DNA of 64,000 nucleotides. Origin: Roseateles sp. YR242 (GTDB taxonomy: Bacteria > Pseudomonadota > Gammaproteobacteria > Burkholderiales > Burkholderiaceae_C). The DNA lies in the NCBI RefSeq assembly GCF_900109745.1, contig NZ_FOAV01000007.1, positions 124,001-188,000 of the forward strand, in the 5' to 3' direction. Both the position numbers and the translations under genes were made by a program. Below the pieces are notes generated by a model, which saw nothing but the letters and a program-made list of their open reading frames with translations, was not told the origin of the DNA and did not search any database. Shown one piece after another: positions 37,683-47,073 of this stretch; within the stretch, counting starts at the first letter, position 1; each line of letters opens with the position of its first letter.

Positions 37683-38909
37683 ATGACTGACGCGCACACA
37701 GAACTCCCTTCCCGCACCCAGGTCCTCATCATCGGCGCCGGCCCCGCCGGTTCCGCCGCTGCCCGCTGGCTGGCGCGCGCCGGCCTGGACGTCGTGATGG
37801 CCGACCAGCACCCCTTGGGCCGCGACAAGATCTGTGGTGACGGCCTCATCCCTGATGCCCACAAGGTTCTCGAACGCCTGGGGCTCCTTGAGCGGGTCAT
37901 GGCCAAGGCCCAGCGTTCCGGCCATGTCCGGTGTGTCGGCCCCCGGGGTGGCGCCCTGGACGTCCCGGGCCACCTGGCGGTTCTCCCCCGCAAGCAGCTG
38001 GACGAAATCCTCAACCTGGCGGCCCAGGAGTCCGGCGCCCGTTTCCTTTCCCCTGCCCGCTTCGAGGCTCCCCTCGAAGACGCCCAGGGCCGTGTGCGTG
38101 GCGCCCGTTTCCTCATCAACGGCCTGACCCACGAGATCGAGGCCGACTGGGTGCTGCTGGCTACCGGCGCGGTCCCCAAGGCCCTCACCGCTGCCGGCAT
38201 GTGCGAGCGCCACACCCCCAGCGGTGTGGCCCTGCGCGGCTACGTCCACGCCCCCGCGCTGGTCAGCGAGATCAAGGCCTTGGAAGTTGTCTGGTGCAAG
38301 CCCGTCCAACCCGGGTACGGCTGGATTTTTCCCGCCCCTGACGGCAGCTTCAACATCGGGGTTGGCGTCACCGACAGCCACCAGGACCTGGCCGGCAAGG
38401 GCCAGAAGAAGGACGTCAACCTGCGCGCCATCTTTGACGCCTTTGTCAGCTACCACCCCGCCGCCAAGCGCCTCATGGCCGAAGGCCAACTGATCGGTGA
38501 GCTCAAGGGCGCCCCCCTGCGCTGCACCCTCAAGGGCGCCCGCTGGACCCGCCCCGGCCTGCTGGTGGTGGGCGAGGCAGCCGGCTCCACCTACTCCTTC
38601 ACCGGCGAGGGCATAGGCAAGGCCATGGAAACCGGCCTGCTGGCCGCAGAAGCGATCCTGGCCCACCGCAGCGACGATGCCACCGTCCGCGCCACCTACG
38701 AGCAAGGCCTGCGTGCCCTGCAGCCCAGGTACGACCTCTACGAGCGCGGCAACCGCGTCAACCGGTTCCCCTGGCTGGCGGACCTGCTCATCTGGCGCGC
38801 CCAGAAGAGCCCGCGTCTGTTGGCCCGCATGGCCGGTGTGTTGAATGAGACCAGCAATCCCGGCAATCTTGTGAGCCTGAAGGGGCTGAGCCGGCTGTTC
38901 CTTGAATAA
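37683..38909 (+). CDS. FAD-dependent oxidoreductase, geranylgeranyl-reductase family
   Basis: The 408-residue flavoprotein opens with the FAD-binding loop VLIIGAGPAGSAAARWLARAG (about residues 15-35) and the CGDGL substrate-region motif (about 58). A second FAD motif, LLVVGEAAGSTYSFTGEGIGKAMETGLLAAEA, appears at about 295-325. The family reduces isoprenoid double bonds or hydroxylates aromatic substrates; the VGEAAG...GEGI pattern is typical of geranylgeranyl reductases. The start MTDAHTELPS lacks a strong ribosome-binding site. The substrate is unknown, and no isoprenoid genes lie nearby. It is probably monocistronic, following the receptor 4 terminator. Confidence 0.82.
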   Translation: MTDAHTELPSRTQVLIIGAGPAGSAAARWLARAGLDVVMADQHPLGRDKICGDGLIPDAHKVLERLGLLERVMAKAQRSGHVRCVGPRGGALDVPGHLAVLPRKQLDEILNLAAQESGARFLSPARFEAPLEDAQGRVRGARFLINGLTHEIEADWVLLATGAVPKALTAAGMCERHTPSGVALRGYVHAPALVSEIKALEVVWCKPVQPGYGWIFPAPDGSFNIGVGVTDSHQDLAGKGQKKDVNLRAIFDAFVSYHPAAKRLMAEGQLIGELKGAPLRCTLKGARWTRPGLLVVGEAAGSTYSFTGEGIGKAMETGLLAAEAILAHRSDDATVRATYEQGLRALQPRYDLYERGNRVNRFPWLADLLIWRAQKSPRLLARMAGVLNETSNPGNLVSLKGLSRLFLE

Positions 38910-38983
38910 GCTACGCTTATCGGCGGCCTCTGACCTTTCCTGAGGCCGTCACCGAAGTTGCCAAGATCTCCCGGAGTCTCCCG

Positions 38984-39739
38984 ATGTGCCAGCTGATGGG
39001 CATGAATGCCCGCCGTCCCACCGATGTGATGTTCAGCTTTGCCGGCCTGGCCACGCGCGCGCACGAGCACAAGGACGGCTTCGGCATCGCCTTCTTCGAA
39101 GGCAGCGGCCTGCGGCACTTCGTGGACCACCACAGCGCGCGGGTCTCGCCGCTGGCTGAGCTGGTCAAGCACTACCCCATCCAGAGCGACGTGGTCATCG
39201 CCCACATTCGCAAGGCCACCCAGGGGGTGATCTCCCTGGAGAACACCCACCCCTTTGTACGCGAACTCTGGGGCCGGTACTGGGTCTTCGCCCACAACGG
39301 CGACCTGAAGGCCTTCCAGCCGCGCCTGCATGCCGCCTTCCGCCCCGTGGGCCAGACCGACAGTGAACGTGCCTTCTGCTGGCTGATGCAGGAGCTTGCC
39401 AAGGCCCATGCGGACATGCCGGCCATTGAAGAGCTCAACCACACCCTGCGGGAACTGCTGCCCCAGCTCAACCGGCATGGCACCTTCAACATGCTGCTGT
39501 CCAACGGCCAGGCCTTGTGGGCGCACGGGTCCACCCGGCTGCACTACCTGCTGCGCCGGCCGCCCTTCGGCCCGGTGACGCTGCAGGACGAAGACCTCAG
39601 CATCGACCTCTCCGCCAAGAACACGGACAGCGACCGCATCGCCATCGTGGCCACGGAGCCCCTGACACGGGACGAACCCTGGTGCGCCATCGAGCCGGGA
39701 GAGTTGAAGGTGTTCCAGGGGGGTGAGGCGCTCTGCTGA
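38984..39739 (+). CDS. Class II glutamine amidotransferase (YafJ-like)
   Basis: The 251-residue enzyme has the Ntn-hydrolase arrangement with Cys2 as nucleophile after Met removal (MCQLMGMN). EHKDGFGIAFFEG, SDVVIAHIRKATQG and YWVFAHNGDLKAF are the residues that form the glutaminase site. It is the YafJ type: a free-standing glutaminase-like domain whose acceptor partner is unknown. A GGAG ribosome-binding site precedes the start. It follows the oxidoreductase by 74 bases on the same strand. Confidence 0.9.
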   Translation: MCQLMGMNARRPTDVMFSFAGLATRAHEHKDGFGIAFFEGSGLRHFVDHHSARVSPLAELVKHYPIQSDVVIAHIRKATQGVISLENTHPFVRELWGRYWVFAHNGDLKAFQPRLHAAFRPVGQTDSERAFCWLMQELAKAHADMPAIEELNHTLRELLPQLNRHGTFNMLLSNGQALWAHGSTRLHYLLRRPPFGPVTLQDEDLSIDLSAKNTDSDRIAIVATEPLTRDEPWCAIEPGELKVFQGGEALC

Positions 39740-39934
39740 ATCGGGCGTGCCGGGCCGCCAGCGCCTGACAACCGCCGAACCATCGCCCAACATCGCCCAT
39801 CTGCCGCCTAAGCTCTGCCTCACCGCCATCCAACCACGGCCAATCCGTCGTTCTCTTCCCCCACTCGTCCCGCCCAGCCGCCATTCGCCGCAGGCCACGG
39901 CCGCGCGAGCCTGGCCTGCCTAGACTTGGCCCCC

Positions 39935-41134
39935 ATGAGCAGCCTTCACACCATGCCCGAAGCCCCGAGGATCGACTGGACCCAATGGATCTTTCCCGGG
40001 CCGCGGCGTGTTTTCTCAGACGCCGAACTGGCCCGTGCAGGCGGCGGTGGCTGGTCGCGCGGCATCGACTGCTATGTCTACAGCAACGTCGTGGTGCTGG
40101 TGCTGTGCTTCTATCAATTCCTGCCAGATGCCGTGGGCGGCTTTGTACTGGTGGCGGCCCTGGTGGGCGCCAGCGCCGGCCTGTGGGGCGCTCGCTGGAT
40201 CTGGCGCCACCCCAGCCGTACGCGGTTCAACGGGGCCTCCGTGATGGCCGGTATCGTGGCCGGGCTGATTCCGCTGGTGATGGTGCAGCTGGGTCAACGC
40301 GCGCTGATGCGAGACACCATGCCCCTGCTGGCCGGGGGCCTGGCGTTGATGCTCTCCTCCTGGTGGTTCCTCACCCTGTACCGCTCGCAGCAGCTGGAGG
40401 GGCGGCTGCGCGAGCAGCATGAGCAGCAGCAGCGCGTGGCCCTGGCCCAGCGCCTGGCCGCCGCCCAGATCCAGCCGCACTTCCTGTTCAACACACTGGC
40501 CTCCCTGCAGCACTGGGTGGACACACAGGACGCCCGCGGCGGCCCACTGCTGCGCTCACTGACCCGCTACCTGCGGGCCACGCTGCCGATGTTCGAGCAC
40601 GACCGTCTGCCGGTGGCGCAAGAGCTGCAGATCGTCAGCAGCTACCTGGACATCATGCAGGCCCGGCTGGGCACCCGGCTGACCTGGGCGATGGCGGTGG
40701 ACGCCGTCCCTGCGCCGTTGCTGGCCACCGTCACCTTGCCACCGGGCACCTTGCTCACGCTGGCCGAAAACGCCATCACCCACGGCATCGAACCCAGCCT
40801 GCGCGGCGGCCATGTGACCGTGAGTGCCAGTGTGGCCGACGGTGGGGGCTGGCTGCGCCTGGAGGTACGGGACAACGGCCCGGGCCTGGCGCCCGGCACC
40901 TGCGACGGCCTGGGCCTGACCAATACCCGGGAGCGGCTGGCGGCCCAGTCGGGCGGCGCCGCGCAGATGGGCCTGGAAGCCGCTGCGCCAGGCTGCCTGG
41001 CATGGATCGAATGGCCACTGTCCGCCCGGGAAGTTGCCCATGCTGTTGCCCGCGAAGTCAGCCAAGCATCCGGCCCTGAATCAGGCCATGCAGCCGTCCA
41101 TGAAGTGACCACAACCCCGTTGGATCCCGCATGA
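39935..41134 (+). CDS. Sensor histidine kinase, LytS/YehU type
   Basis: This 399-residue kinase has four transmembrane helices (about 45-65, 72-92, 105-125, 132-152) and a short coiled coil. The His_kinase phosphoacceptor box is AAAQIQPHFLFNTLASLQHW (His182). The ATPase domain carries TLAENAITHGIEPSL as N box, VRDNGPGL and GLGLTNTRERL. It pairs with the LytTR regulator downstream, overlapping by four bases. ATG 39935 is chosen without a clear ribosome-binding site; ATG 39953 is possible. The last 40 residues are low complexity. The short membrane sensor suggests it detects membrane or cell-wall state. Confidence 0.9.
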   Translation: MSSLHTMPEAPRIDWTQWIFPGPRRVFSDAELARAGGGGWSRGIDCYVYSNVVVLVLCFYQFLPDAVGGFVLVAALVGASAGLWGARWIWRHPSRTRFNGASVMAGIVAGLIPLVMVQLGQRALMRDTMPLLAGGLALMLSSWWFLTLYRSQQLEGRLREQHEQQQRVALAQRLAAAQIQPHFLFNTLASLQHWVDTQDARGGPLLRSLTRYLRATLPMFEHDRLPVAQELQIVSSYLDIMQARLGTRLTWAMAVDAVPAPLLATVTLPPGTLLTLAENAITHGIEPSLRGGHVTVSASVADGGGWLRLEVRDNGPGLAPGTCDGLGLTNTRERLAAQSGGAAQMGLEAAAPGCLAWIEWPLSAREVAHAVAREVSQASGPESGHAAVHEVTTTPLDPA

Positions 41135-41940
41135 AGCTCAGCACCCTGATTGCCGACGATGAAGAAGGCCCGCGCGAGCAGCTGCGTGCGGCGCTGAGCC
41201 GGCTGGCGCCGGGCCTGGAGATCGTCGCCCAGTGCGCCAACGGTGTTGATGCCTGGGATGACTGCCTGGCCCTGGAGCCGCAACTGTGCTTCCTGGACAT
41301 CCGCATGCCGGGCCTCTCCGGGCTGGAGGTGGCCCAGCGCATGGCGCAACTGGCCGAGCCGCCGCAGGTCGTGTTTGTGACGGCGTACGGCGATCACGCC
41401 TTGTCCGCCTTCGATGCGGGCGCGGTGGACTACCTGCTCAAGCCGGTCGAGGATCATCGCCTGGAGCAGTGCCTGCAGCGCCTGCCAACGCGGCTGAACC
41501 CGGCGCAGACGCCGTCAGGGCAGGGGCTGCCGCCATCGGCGCAGCCCGGGCCACAGGCGGCCCTGCCCGCCGCCACGCTGGAGCTGCTGCGGCAATTGCT
41601 GCCCGCCCATCGGCCGGCCATGCGCCCGATCCAGGCCAGCCAGGGCCGCGAGGTGCAGTTGATCGCACCCGAGGACGTTCTGTTCTTCCAGAGCGACAGC
41701 CGCTACACCCGCGTCGTGCATCGGGACGGTGAAGCCTGGATCCGAACCGCGCTCAAGGAACTGCTCGCCGACCTGGACCCGCAGCTGTTCTGGCAGGTGC
41801 ACCGCTCGGTGGTGGTCAACAGCCGCTTCATCACCACAGCCACCCGCCTGGACGAAAACACCATGCAGCTCAGCCTCAGGGGCCACACCGAGAAGCTGCC
41901 GGTTTCCCGGCAGTTCCAGGGGCTGTTCAAGGGTCAGTGA
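41131..41940 (+). CDS. LytTR-family response regulator
   Basis: The 269-residue regulator has a receiver domain (1-120; acidic pocket Asp9/Asp10, phospho-acceptor Asp56 in FLDIRMPGLSG, and the Lys in DYLLKPVE), a Pro/Ala-rich linker (about 125-160) and a LytTR DNA-binding domain (about 170-269; SRYTRVVHRDGEAWIRTALKELLADL, FWQVHRSVVVN). LytTR proteins bind direct repeats upstream of targets. It is coupled to the kinase by an ATGA overlap. The M14 peptidase gene begins 65 bases later and may be in the same transcript. Confidence 0.94.
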   Translation: MKLSTLIADDEEGPREQLRAALSRLAPGLEIVAQCANGVDAWDDCLALEPQLCFLDIRMPGLSGLEVAQRMAQLAEPPQVVFVTAYGDHALSAFDAGAVDYLLKPVEDHRLEQCLQRLPTRLNPAQTPSGQGLPPSAQPGPQAALPAATLELLRQLLPAHRPAMRPIQASQGREVQLIAPEDVLFFQSDSRYTRVVHRDGEAWIRTALKELLADLDPQLFWQVHRSVVVNSRFITTATRLDENTMQLSLRGHTEKLPVSRQFQGLFKGQ

Positions 41941-42005
41941 AGGCGTGCAGGGATCCCCCGCTCTCGGCACAATCACCCGGTCACACCGATTGACCAGGGA
42001 TCTCC

Positions 42006-43706
42006 ATGACCGCATTGCCCTCGCCCCGCTTCGACGAATTCCTCCGGTACGAGGCGCTGACGGCGCTGCTGATGGCCTATGTCCAGGCCTGCCCCAACCT
42101 GGTGTCCGTGCGCTCCATCGGCAAGAGCCATGAAGGGCGGGACATCTGGGCGGTGATCCTCACCAACACGGCCACCGGTGCCGATATCGACAAGCCCGCG
42201 TTCTGGCTGGACGGCAACATCCACGCGTCTGAACTCACGGCCTGCACCACCTGCCTCTACTACCTGCACCACCTCGTCAGCCATTACGGCACCGACGCGC
42301 AGGCCACGCACCTGCTGGACACCCGCGCCATCTACCTGGTGCCGCGCCTCAACCCGGATGGCGCCGAGCTGGCGCTGGCGGATACCCCCCGCCACATCCG
42401 TTCCTCGACGCGACGGTATCCCTACGACGAGGCACCGGTGGACGGCCTCACCGTCGAGGACATCGATGGCGACGGTCGCATCCTCTCCATGCGGGTGCGT
42501 GACCCGCATGGCACCTACAAGAAGCATGCGACCGAGCCGCGCCTGATGGTGGCGCGCGAGCCAGGTGAATTCGGTGGTGAGTACTACCGCCTGATGCCGG
42601 AAGGGACGCTGCTCAATCACGACGGGCTGTCGATCCGGGTCAACAAGGACCCGGAAGGCCTGGACCTGAACCGCAACTTTCCCGCCGGCTGGCGCCAGGA
42701 GTTCGAGCAGCCCGGGGCTGGCCCTTACCCAGCCAGCGAGCCTGAGGTGCGGGCGATGGTGGAGTTCCTGGTCAGCCACCCCAACATCGGTGCGGCAGTG
42801 AGTTTCCACACCTACAGCGGCGTGATCCTGCGGCCCTGCGGCACCCGGCCGGACGAGGACATGCCGCCCGAAGATCTCTGGACCTTCCAGCGTTTCTCCG
42901 CCCTGGGCGAGAAACACACCGGCTACCCGGTGGTGAGCATCTGGCACGAGTTCAAGTACCACCCCAAGGAAGTGGTGACCGGCACGCAGGACTGGGTGTA
43001 CGAACACCTGGGCGCACTGTTCTGGGTGGTGGAACTCTGGTCCCCCAACAAGGAGGCCGGGGTCGAGAGCTACAAGTGGATCGACTGGTTCCGGGAACAT
43101 CCGGTGGAGGACGACCTGAAGCTGCTCAAGTGGAGCGATGAGGCCTGCGAGGGCCAGGCCTATGTGGACTGGCGGCCCTTCCTGCATCCGCAACTGGGCG
43201 AGGTGGAGATCGGCGGCTGGGACAAGATGAATTTCTGGCGCAACCCGCCGGCGCACCTGCGCGAGCGGGAGGCTGCGCGTTTCCCGGCCTGGATGACGCA
43301 GATCGCCTTGAGCCTGCCTCGGCTGGAGCTGCTGCGTACGGAAGTGCGGGCACTGGGGCCCGACACCTGGCGGGTGCGGCTGGCCGTGGCCAACAGTGGC
43401 TGGCTACCCGCCTATGTCACCAAGCAGGCGCTGGCACGCAAGCAGGTGCGGGGGGTGATGTTCGAGATCCACCTGCAGCCGGACCCGGCCATCAGCCTGG
43501 TCAGCGGCAAGCTCCGCATGGAAGGGCCGCACCTGGAGGGGCATGCGCCCCGGCAGTCGCAACTGGCCTTCCTGCCGGAGCGGGAGATCACCGGCGACCG
43601 CGCCGTGGGCGAATGGGTGGTGCGGGCACCCAAGGGCACCCGCATCCATGTGTCGGCCAGCGCCGAGCGGGCTGGAACGGTACGGGCCGAGGTGTCGCTG
43701 GACTGA
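42006..43706 (+). CDS. M14-family zinc carboxypeptidase
   Basis: The 566-residue metallopeptidase has the zinc ligands His73 and Glu76 in GNIHASELTA and His268 in AAVSFHTYSGV, and the catalytic Glu at about residue 343 (FWVVELWSP). NPDGAE and DLNRNFPAGW are further M14 hallmarks. The catalytic domain covers about 10-400, and a beta-rich C-terminal domain (about 410-566) with LRTEVRALGPDTWRVRLAVANSGWLP follows. No signal peptide is visible, so it is probably cytosolic. It converges on an esterase gene 12 bases beyond its stop. Confidence 0.9.
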   Translation: MTALPSPRFDEFLRYEALTALLMAYVQACPNLVSVRSIGKSHEGRDIWAVILTNTATGADIDKPAFWLDGNIHASELTACTTCLYYLHHLVSHYGTDAQATHLLDTRAIYLVPRLNPDGAELALADTPRHIRSSTRRYPYDEAPVDGLTVEDIDGDGRILSMRVRDPHGTYKKHATEPRLMVAREPGEFGGEYYRLMPEGTLLNHDGLSIRVNKDPEGLDLNRNFPAGWRQEFEQPGAGPYPASEPEVRAMVEFLVSHPNIGAAVSFHTYSGVILRPCGTRPDEDMPPEDLWTFQRFSALGEKHTGYPVVSIWHEFKYHPKEVVTGTQDWVYEHLGALFWVVELWSPNKEAGVESYKWIDWFREHPVEDDLKLLKWSDEACEGQAYVDWRPFLHPQLGEVEIGGWDKMNFWRNPPAHLREREAARFPAWMTQIALSLPRLELLRTEVRALGPDTWRVRLAVANSGWLPAYVTKQALARKQVRGVMFEIHLQPDPAISLVSGKLRMEGPHLEGHAPRQSQLAFLPEREITGDRAVGEWVVRAPKGTRIHVSASAERAGTVRAEVSLD

Positions 43707-43717
43707 CCCGCCCGTGC

Positions 43718-44422
43718 TCAGTGGCGCGGCTCGGTCTTGTCCTGCTCGGCGGCCGTCAGGACCGCCTCGCGCCACAGGCGCGCGGGGATGAAGGTGCGAA
43801 GCTGCTCCATGGCGCGCTCGATCAGCTGAGGGTGGAGTTCATGGCCCACATGGGGCAGCACGTCCGCTGTGATGTCGGCGCCCAGGGACATCAATTCCTT
43901 GGCTGCATCAAGCAGCGGCGGGTAAGGCAGCTCCGGGTCATCCTTGCCATGCAGCAGATGGATGCAGACATCCTGCGGTGCGTGCTGCGGCCAATAGGCA
44001 TAGCTGCCGGCAAAGGCGAGCACCCGCCCCGCCAGCGCCTCTTCCTGCTGCAGCGCTTCCAGAGCCAGCATGGCGCCCTGGGAGAAGCCGCCCAATGCCA
44101 CGCGTTCCCAACTCAGTTCCAGCTTCACGGCCCATTGCCGAATGAGCGCCACCAGCGGGGGCACGGCGGCCGTCAGGCGCAGTGCACGCAGCGCCTCATC
44201 GCCCTCCTCGGAGAACCATTGGAAGCCCGCGCCACCGCCGGGAATGGCATCAAACGGCTGAAAGCCGTTGGGCAGCACGAGGGCCGCACGCGGGTACTGG
44301 CGGTGCAGGGCTTCCGCCAGCGGGCGCATCTGTTCGCCATCGGCACCTGCGCCGTGCAGCAGCACAAAAAGCAGGTCGGGAGGGCCGTCCTTGGGCAGCA
44401 GGACATAGGAGGCTTGAGTCAT
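43718..44422 (-). CDS. Alpha/beta hydrolase, YpfH/carboxylesterase type
   Basis: This 234-residue serine hydrolase resembles phospholipase/carboxylesterase and YpfH. FVLLHGAGADGEQM supplies the oxyanion region, the nucleophile elbow is GGFSQGAML, and the acid and base lie in LLHGKDDPELP and LPHVGHELHPQ. No signal peptide is seen. The start MTQASYVLL lacks a ribosome-binding site, and an in-frame ATG 27 bases upstream (44449) is an alternative. It is the last gene of the minus-strand run with the two-component system and the thioredoxin. Confidence 0.88.
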   Translation of the reverse strand: MTQASYVLLPKDGPPDLLFVLLHGAGADGEQMRPLAEALHRQYPRAALVLPNGFQPFDAIPGGGAGFQWFSEEGDEALRALRLTAAVPPLVALIRQWAVKLELSWERVALGGFSQGAMLALEALQQEEALAGRVLAFAGSYAYWPQHAPQDVCIHLLHGKDDPELPYPPLLDAAKELMSLGADITADVLPHVGHELHPQLIERAMEQLRTFIPARLWREAVLTAAEQDKTEPRH

Positions 44423-44527
44423 GGCCACATTGTCGCGTGATCGGAACATCCACGCTGGGACGCTGGGTGTTTCCACGCTCCGAGACCCAACGGGCCGGCG
44501 ATGGCGACCGCGCAGGGCCCAGGCCCG

Positions 44528-44866
44528 CTAGACCCCATCAATGCGCTGCAGCACCTCGCGGATGGCCTGCTCGCTGGTCGGACGGACCAGACGCTCCACC
44601 TCCTGGCCGTCCTTCATGAAGATCAGTGTGGGCCAGAGCTTGACCTTGAACGAGCGCCCCAGCGCCTGGCCCTTGCCGTCTTCCACCTTGATGTGGCGCA
44701 GGTCCGGATGGCCGCCCTCGAAGGCGGCTTCCAGCAGCGGCTGGGCATTGATGCAATGGGGGCACCAGGGCGCACCGAACTCCACCAGCACGGGGCCTTC
44801 CCCGGACAGGGTGTCCACGGCATCGCGCAGTGGCTCGGTGAGGGCGTAATGGGGATTCATGGGCAT
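44528..44866 (-). CDS. Thioredoxin-family protein
   Basis: This 112-residue cytosolic redox protein has the active site APWCPHC (Cys-Pro-His-Cys, DsbA-like rather than the CGPC of thioredoxin 1), the cis-Pro loop LWPTLIFMKDGQEV, and full thioredoxin-fold length. The start MPMNPHYALTEPL has AGGAG six bases upstream. It follows the kinase by 25 bases on the same strand. The CPHC motif suggests a relatively oxidising potential, but this is inference. Confidence 0.88.
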   Translation of the reverse strand: MPMNPHYALTEPLRDAVDTLSGEGPVLVEFGAPWCPHCINAQPLLEAAFEGGHPDLRHIKVEDGKGQALGRSFKVKLWPTLIFMKDGQEVERLVRPTSEQAIREVLQRIDGV

Positions 44867-44891
44867 GGGCAACTCCTGATGTGGGGGTGAC

Positions 44892-47024
44892 TCATCCAGC
44901 CGCCGCAACGGTGCGCAGGCTGAGCTCGAAGACCACGCCATCGGGCAGGTTGCGCGCCTGGATGCTGCCGTCCATCTTGGACAGATAGGTCTTGGCCACG
45001 AACAGCCCCTGGCCTCGGCGCTCGCCATTCGCCTGCGGATCCACATCCGACACACCGTACTCGAAGATCCTGTCCAGCAGCACGGGGTCGATGGGAGGAC
45101 CCTGGTTGCGGATGCCGAGCACGACCATGCCGGGCTGGCTGTGCTCGGCCGCCTGCAAGGTGAGGGCAATGGGCGTGCCGCTGACGCGGTAGCGCTGGGC
45201 ATTGCGCAACACATGGGTGACGGCATCTTCCAGCGCATAGGCTTCGGCGCGGACCAGTTGGGGTGCGGGCAGGAGGCTGTCAAAGGTGACGTTGTCGATG
45301 CCGGCGTAATGCGCGTTGGCGGCCACCTCGGAACAGAAGGCGACCAGATCCAGCGCCTCGGGATGCAGGTTGGCACTGGCCAGGGCCTCGCTGGGCGGTG
45401 CGCTGCCATACAGCACCTTCACCGCCTGCTGCATGCGCTGCACATAGCGGTGGCTCGGGTCATCCGGCGCGCCGTGCAGCAGCATCAGCGATTGCAGGGG
45501 CGACATGATCTCGTGCCCCACCGCATGCCACATGTCGCGTTCCCGTTCCGCGCGCAACTGCTCGCGGCGCAGGCCGTCCTTCACCCGCTGCAGCAGGTCG
45601 GCCAGACCGCCGGCCAGGATGCCGAGCTCGTCGCTGCCGCGCAGGTCGGCCACGTCCAGTTCGCCGATGCGCTGCTCGGCACGTGGGTCCTGCATGTTGT
45701 AGCTGACGGCGGCAGCACGGCGGGTCAGCACGGCAATCCGGCGGATCAGGCCCAGCTCCACCAGCAGCCAGGCCAGGGCGATCGCCGCCAGCATCGCGGA
45801 AGCCAGCCAGGCCAGCGGTCGGGCTTCGAGGGCCAGCTGGCGGTCCAGGCTGCGCAGGTCTCCGCGCAGGGTGAGCTGGTAGCGGCCGCTGGGCGTGGTG
45901 ACCACGTCATGAGCGTTGAGCCAACGGCCCTGGTCTTCGCCCACCCCCTCCACCGGGAGGCGGCGGATCAGCGGGATGAGCCAGGGCAGCGCCTGCTCGG
46001 AGAGCTCGGGTCCGCGTCGTTCCGCGATGGTCTGTGGGGTGGCCAGCTGGGCCGTTGGAAGCTTGTCGATGCGCAGGGTCTCGCCGGGTTGCAGGCCCGC
46101 GCCCAGGCGGTCCAGCGAGAGGGCCAGCGATGCACCGGGCCGCGCACTGTCGAACAACACGGGTGCGGGCGCGCTGCTGTCGGCACTGGGGCCCAGCAGC
46201 TCGACACGGACGCGTGTCCGGCCCAGGTCTTCAGGAGGCCATATCGGCAGCGAACGCTTGAACAACGCCTCGCGCCAGGACTCGACCGGCAGACGGATGG
46301 CGTAGAAGCCGCGCCCGGAGGCGTCATCCCGCCACAGCCATCCCCGGAACTCCCGCACCGGCCGGGACTTCCGTTCCAATTCGGCCCCCGGCCCGGTTTC
46401 CACGAAGCCCGCCAGGCGGCCCCGCTGCGGGCCCGCGCCCGCGTTGCCCGTGGCCTCGAACGGGGCAATCCAGGTCTGAGACTGTCCTCGCAAGGCAAGG
46501 GTCACCCGCGCCCGATGCACGGTGTGAATGTCCAGTGCACCACGCACTCGCCCTTGAAGCAACGGCAGGTCCAGCCCGCCCACCACATAGACAAAGCTGC
46601 CGGCAAACGCGTTGGACCCGATGGCTACGCACAAGCTCGCGCCATCCGGCCAGCGCAAGCCGCAGCCCGCCATTTCCACGGCGCGCTGTGCCTTGTTCTG
46701 GTCGTCAAAATCGATCGCGGAGAACGGCAGCATCACGGGCGCCTGGCCCTGGGCATCGCCGGTACCCATCTCTGGATTGAGCAGCGCCAGCTGGCCGCTG
46801 GGGTGGCGCAGCTGCAGGACGATCTCCGACAGCGATTGCCGGAAGCCCTGGGCATAGCGTTGGTAGCTGCGCTGTTTCTGGTCCTTCAGCACGGTGAGCA
46901 CCAACCCGATGGTGGCCAGCGCCAGCAACAGAAAGGCCAGGTGCACCACCAGGCGGCGGCGGAAGGCCGCCAGGCCCAGGCGCGGTACCGCCAGCGCCGG
47001 CAGTTCGACAGGGCCCAGCTTCAT
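44892..47024 (-). CDS. Transmembrane sensor histidine kinase with large periplasmic domain
   Basis: The 710-residue kinase has a first transmembrane helix (about 22-42), an extracytoplasmic region of about 370 residues, a second helix (about 415-437), a HAMP-like stretch (about 440-490) and a coiled coil. The H box is AVGHEIMSPLQSLMLLHG (His504), and an ATPase domain follows with ILGIRNQGPPIDP and GQGLFVAKTYLSKMDG. The H box carries Met-Ser where most kinases have Arg-Thr (HExRTPL). The canonical N-box Asn is replaced in ALEDAVTHVLRNAQRY, so activity may be atypical. ATG 47024 lacks a clear ribosome-binding site. It follows its regulator by about 50 bases. Confidence 0.88.
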   Translation of the reverse strand: MKLGPVELPALAVPRLGLAAFRRRLVVHLAFLLLALATIGLVLTVLKDQKQRSYQRYAQGFRQSLSEIVLQLRHPSGQLALLNPEMGTGDAQGQAPVMLPFSAIDFDDQNKAQRAVEMAGCGLRWPDGASLCVAIGSNAFAGSFVYVVGGLDLPLLQGRVRGALDIHTVHRARVTLALRGQSQTWIAPFEATGNAGAGPQRGRLAGFVETGPGAELERKSRPVREFRGWLWRDDASGRGFYAIRLPVESWREALFKRSLPIWPPEDLGRTRVRVELLGPSADSSAPAPVLFDSARPGASLALSLDRLGAGLQPGETLRIDKLPTAQLATPQTIAERRGPELSEQALPWLIPLIRRLPVEGVGEDQGRWLNAHDVVTTPSGRYQLTLRGDLRSLDRQLALEARPLAWLASAMLAAIALAWLLVELGLIRRIAVLTRRAAAVSYNMQDPRAEQRIGELDVADLRGSDELGILAGGLADLLQRVKDGLRREQLRAERERDMWHAVGHEIMSPLQSLMLLHGAPDDPSHRYVQRMQQAVKVLYGSAPPSEALASANLHPEALDLVAFCSEVAANAHYAGIDNVTFDSLLPAPQLVRAEAYALEDAVTHVLRNAQRYRVSGTPIALTLQAAEHSQPGMVVLGIRNQGPPIDPVLLDRIFEYGVSDVDPQANGERRGQGLFVAKTYLSKMDGSIQARNLPDGVVFELSLRTVAAAG

Positions 47025-47073
47025 GGGGCTGGCGCGGCCATCGTGGCCTGCGTTCCTGGCGTGCGCCTCGTCA

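Noticed and set aside
34815-38705. A 1296-codon minus-strand open frame antisense to receptor 4 and the FAD oxidoreductase
   Set aside because: The translation is rich in Val, Gly, His, Arg and Gln without domains, and it spans two well-supported plus-strand genes. It is a frame shadow of high-G+C coding DNA.
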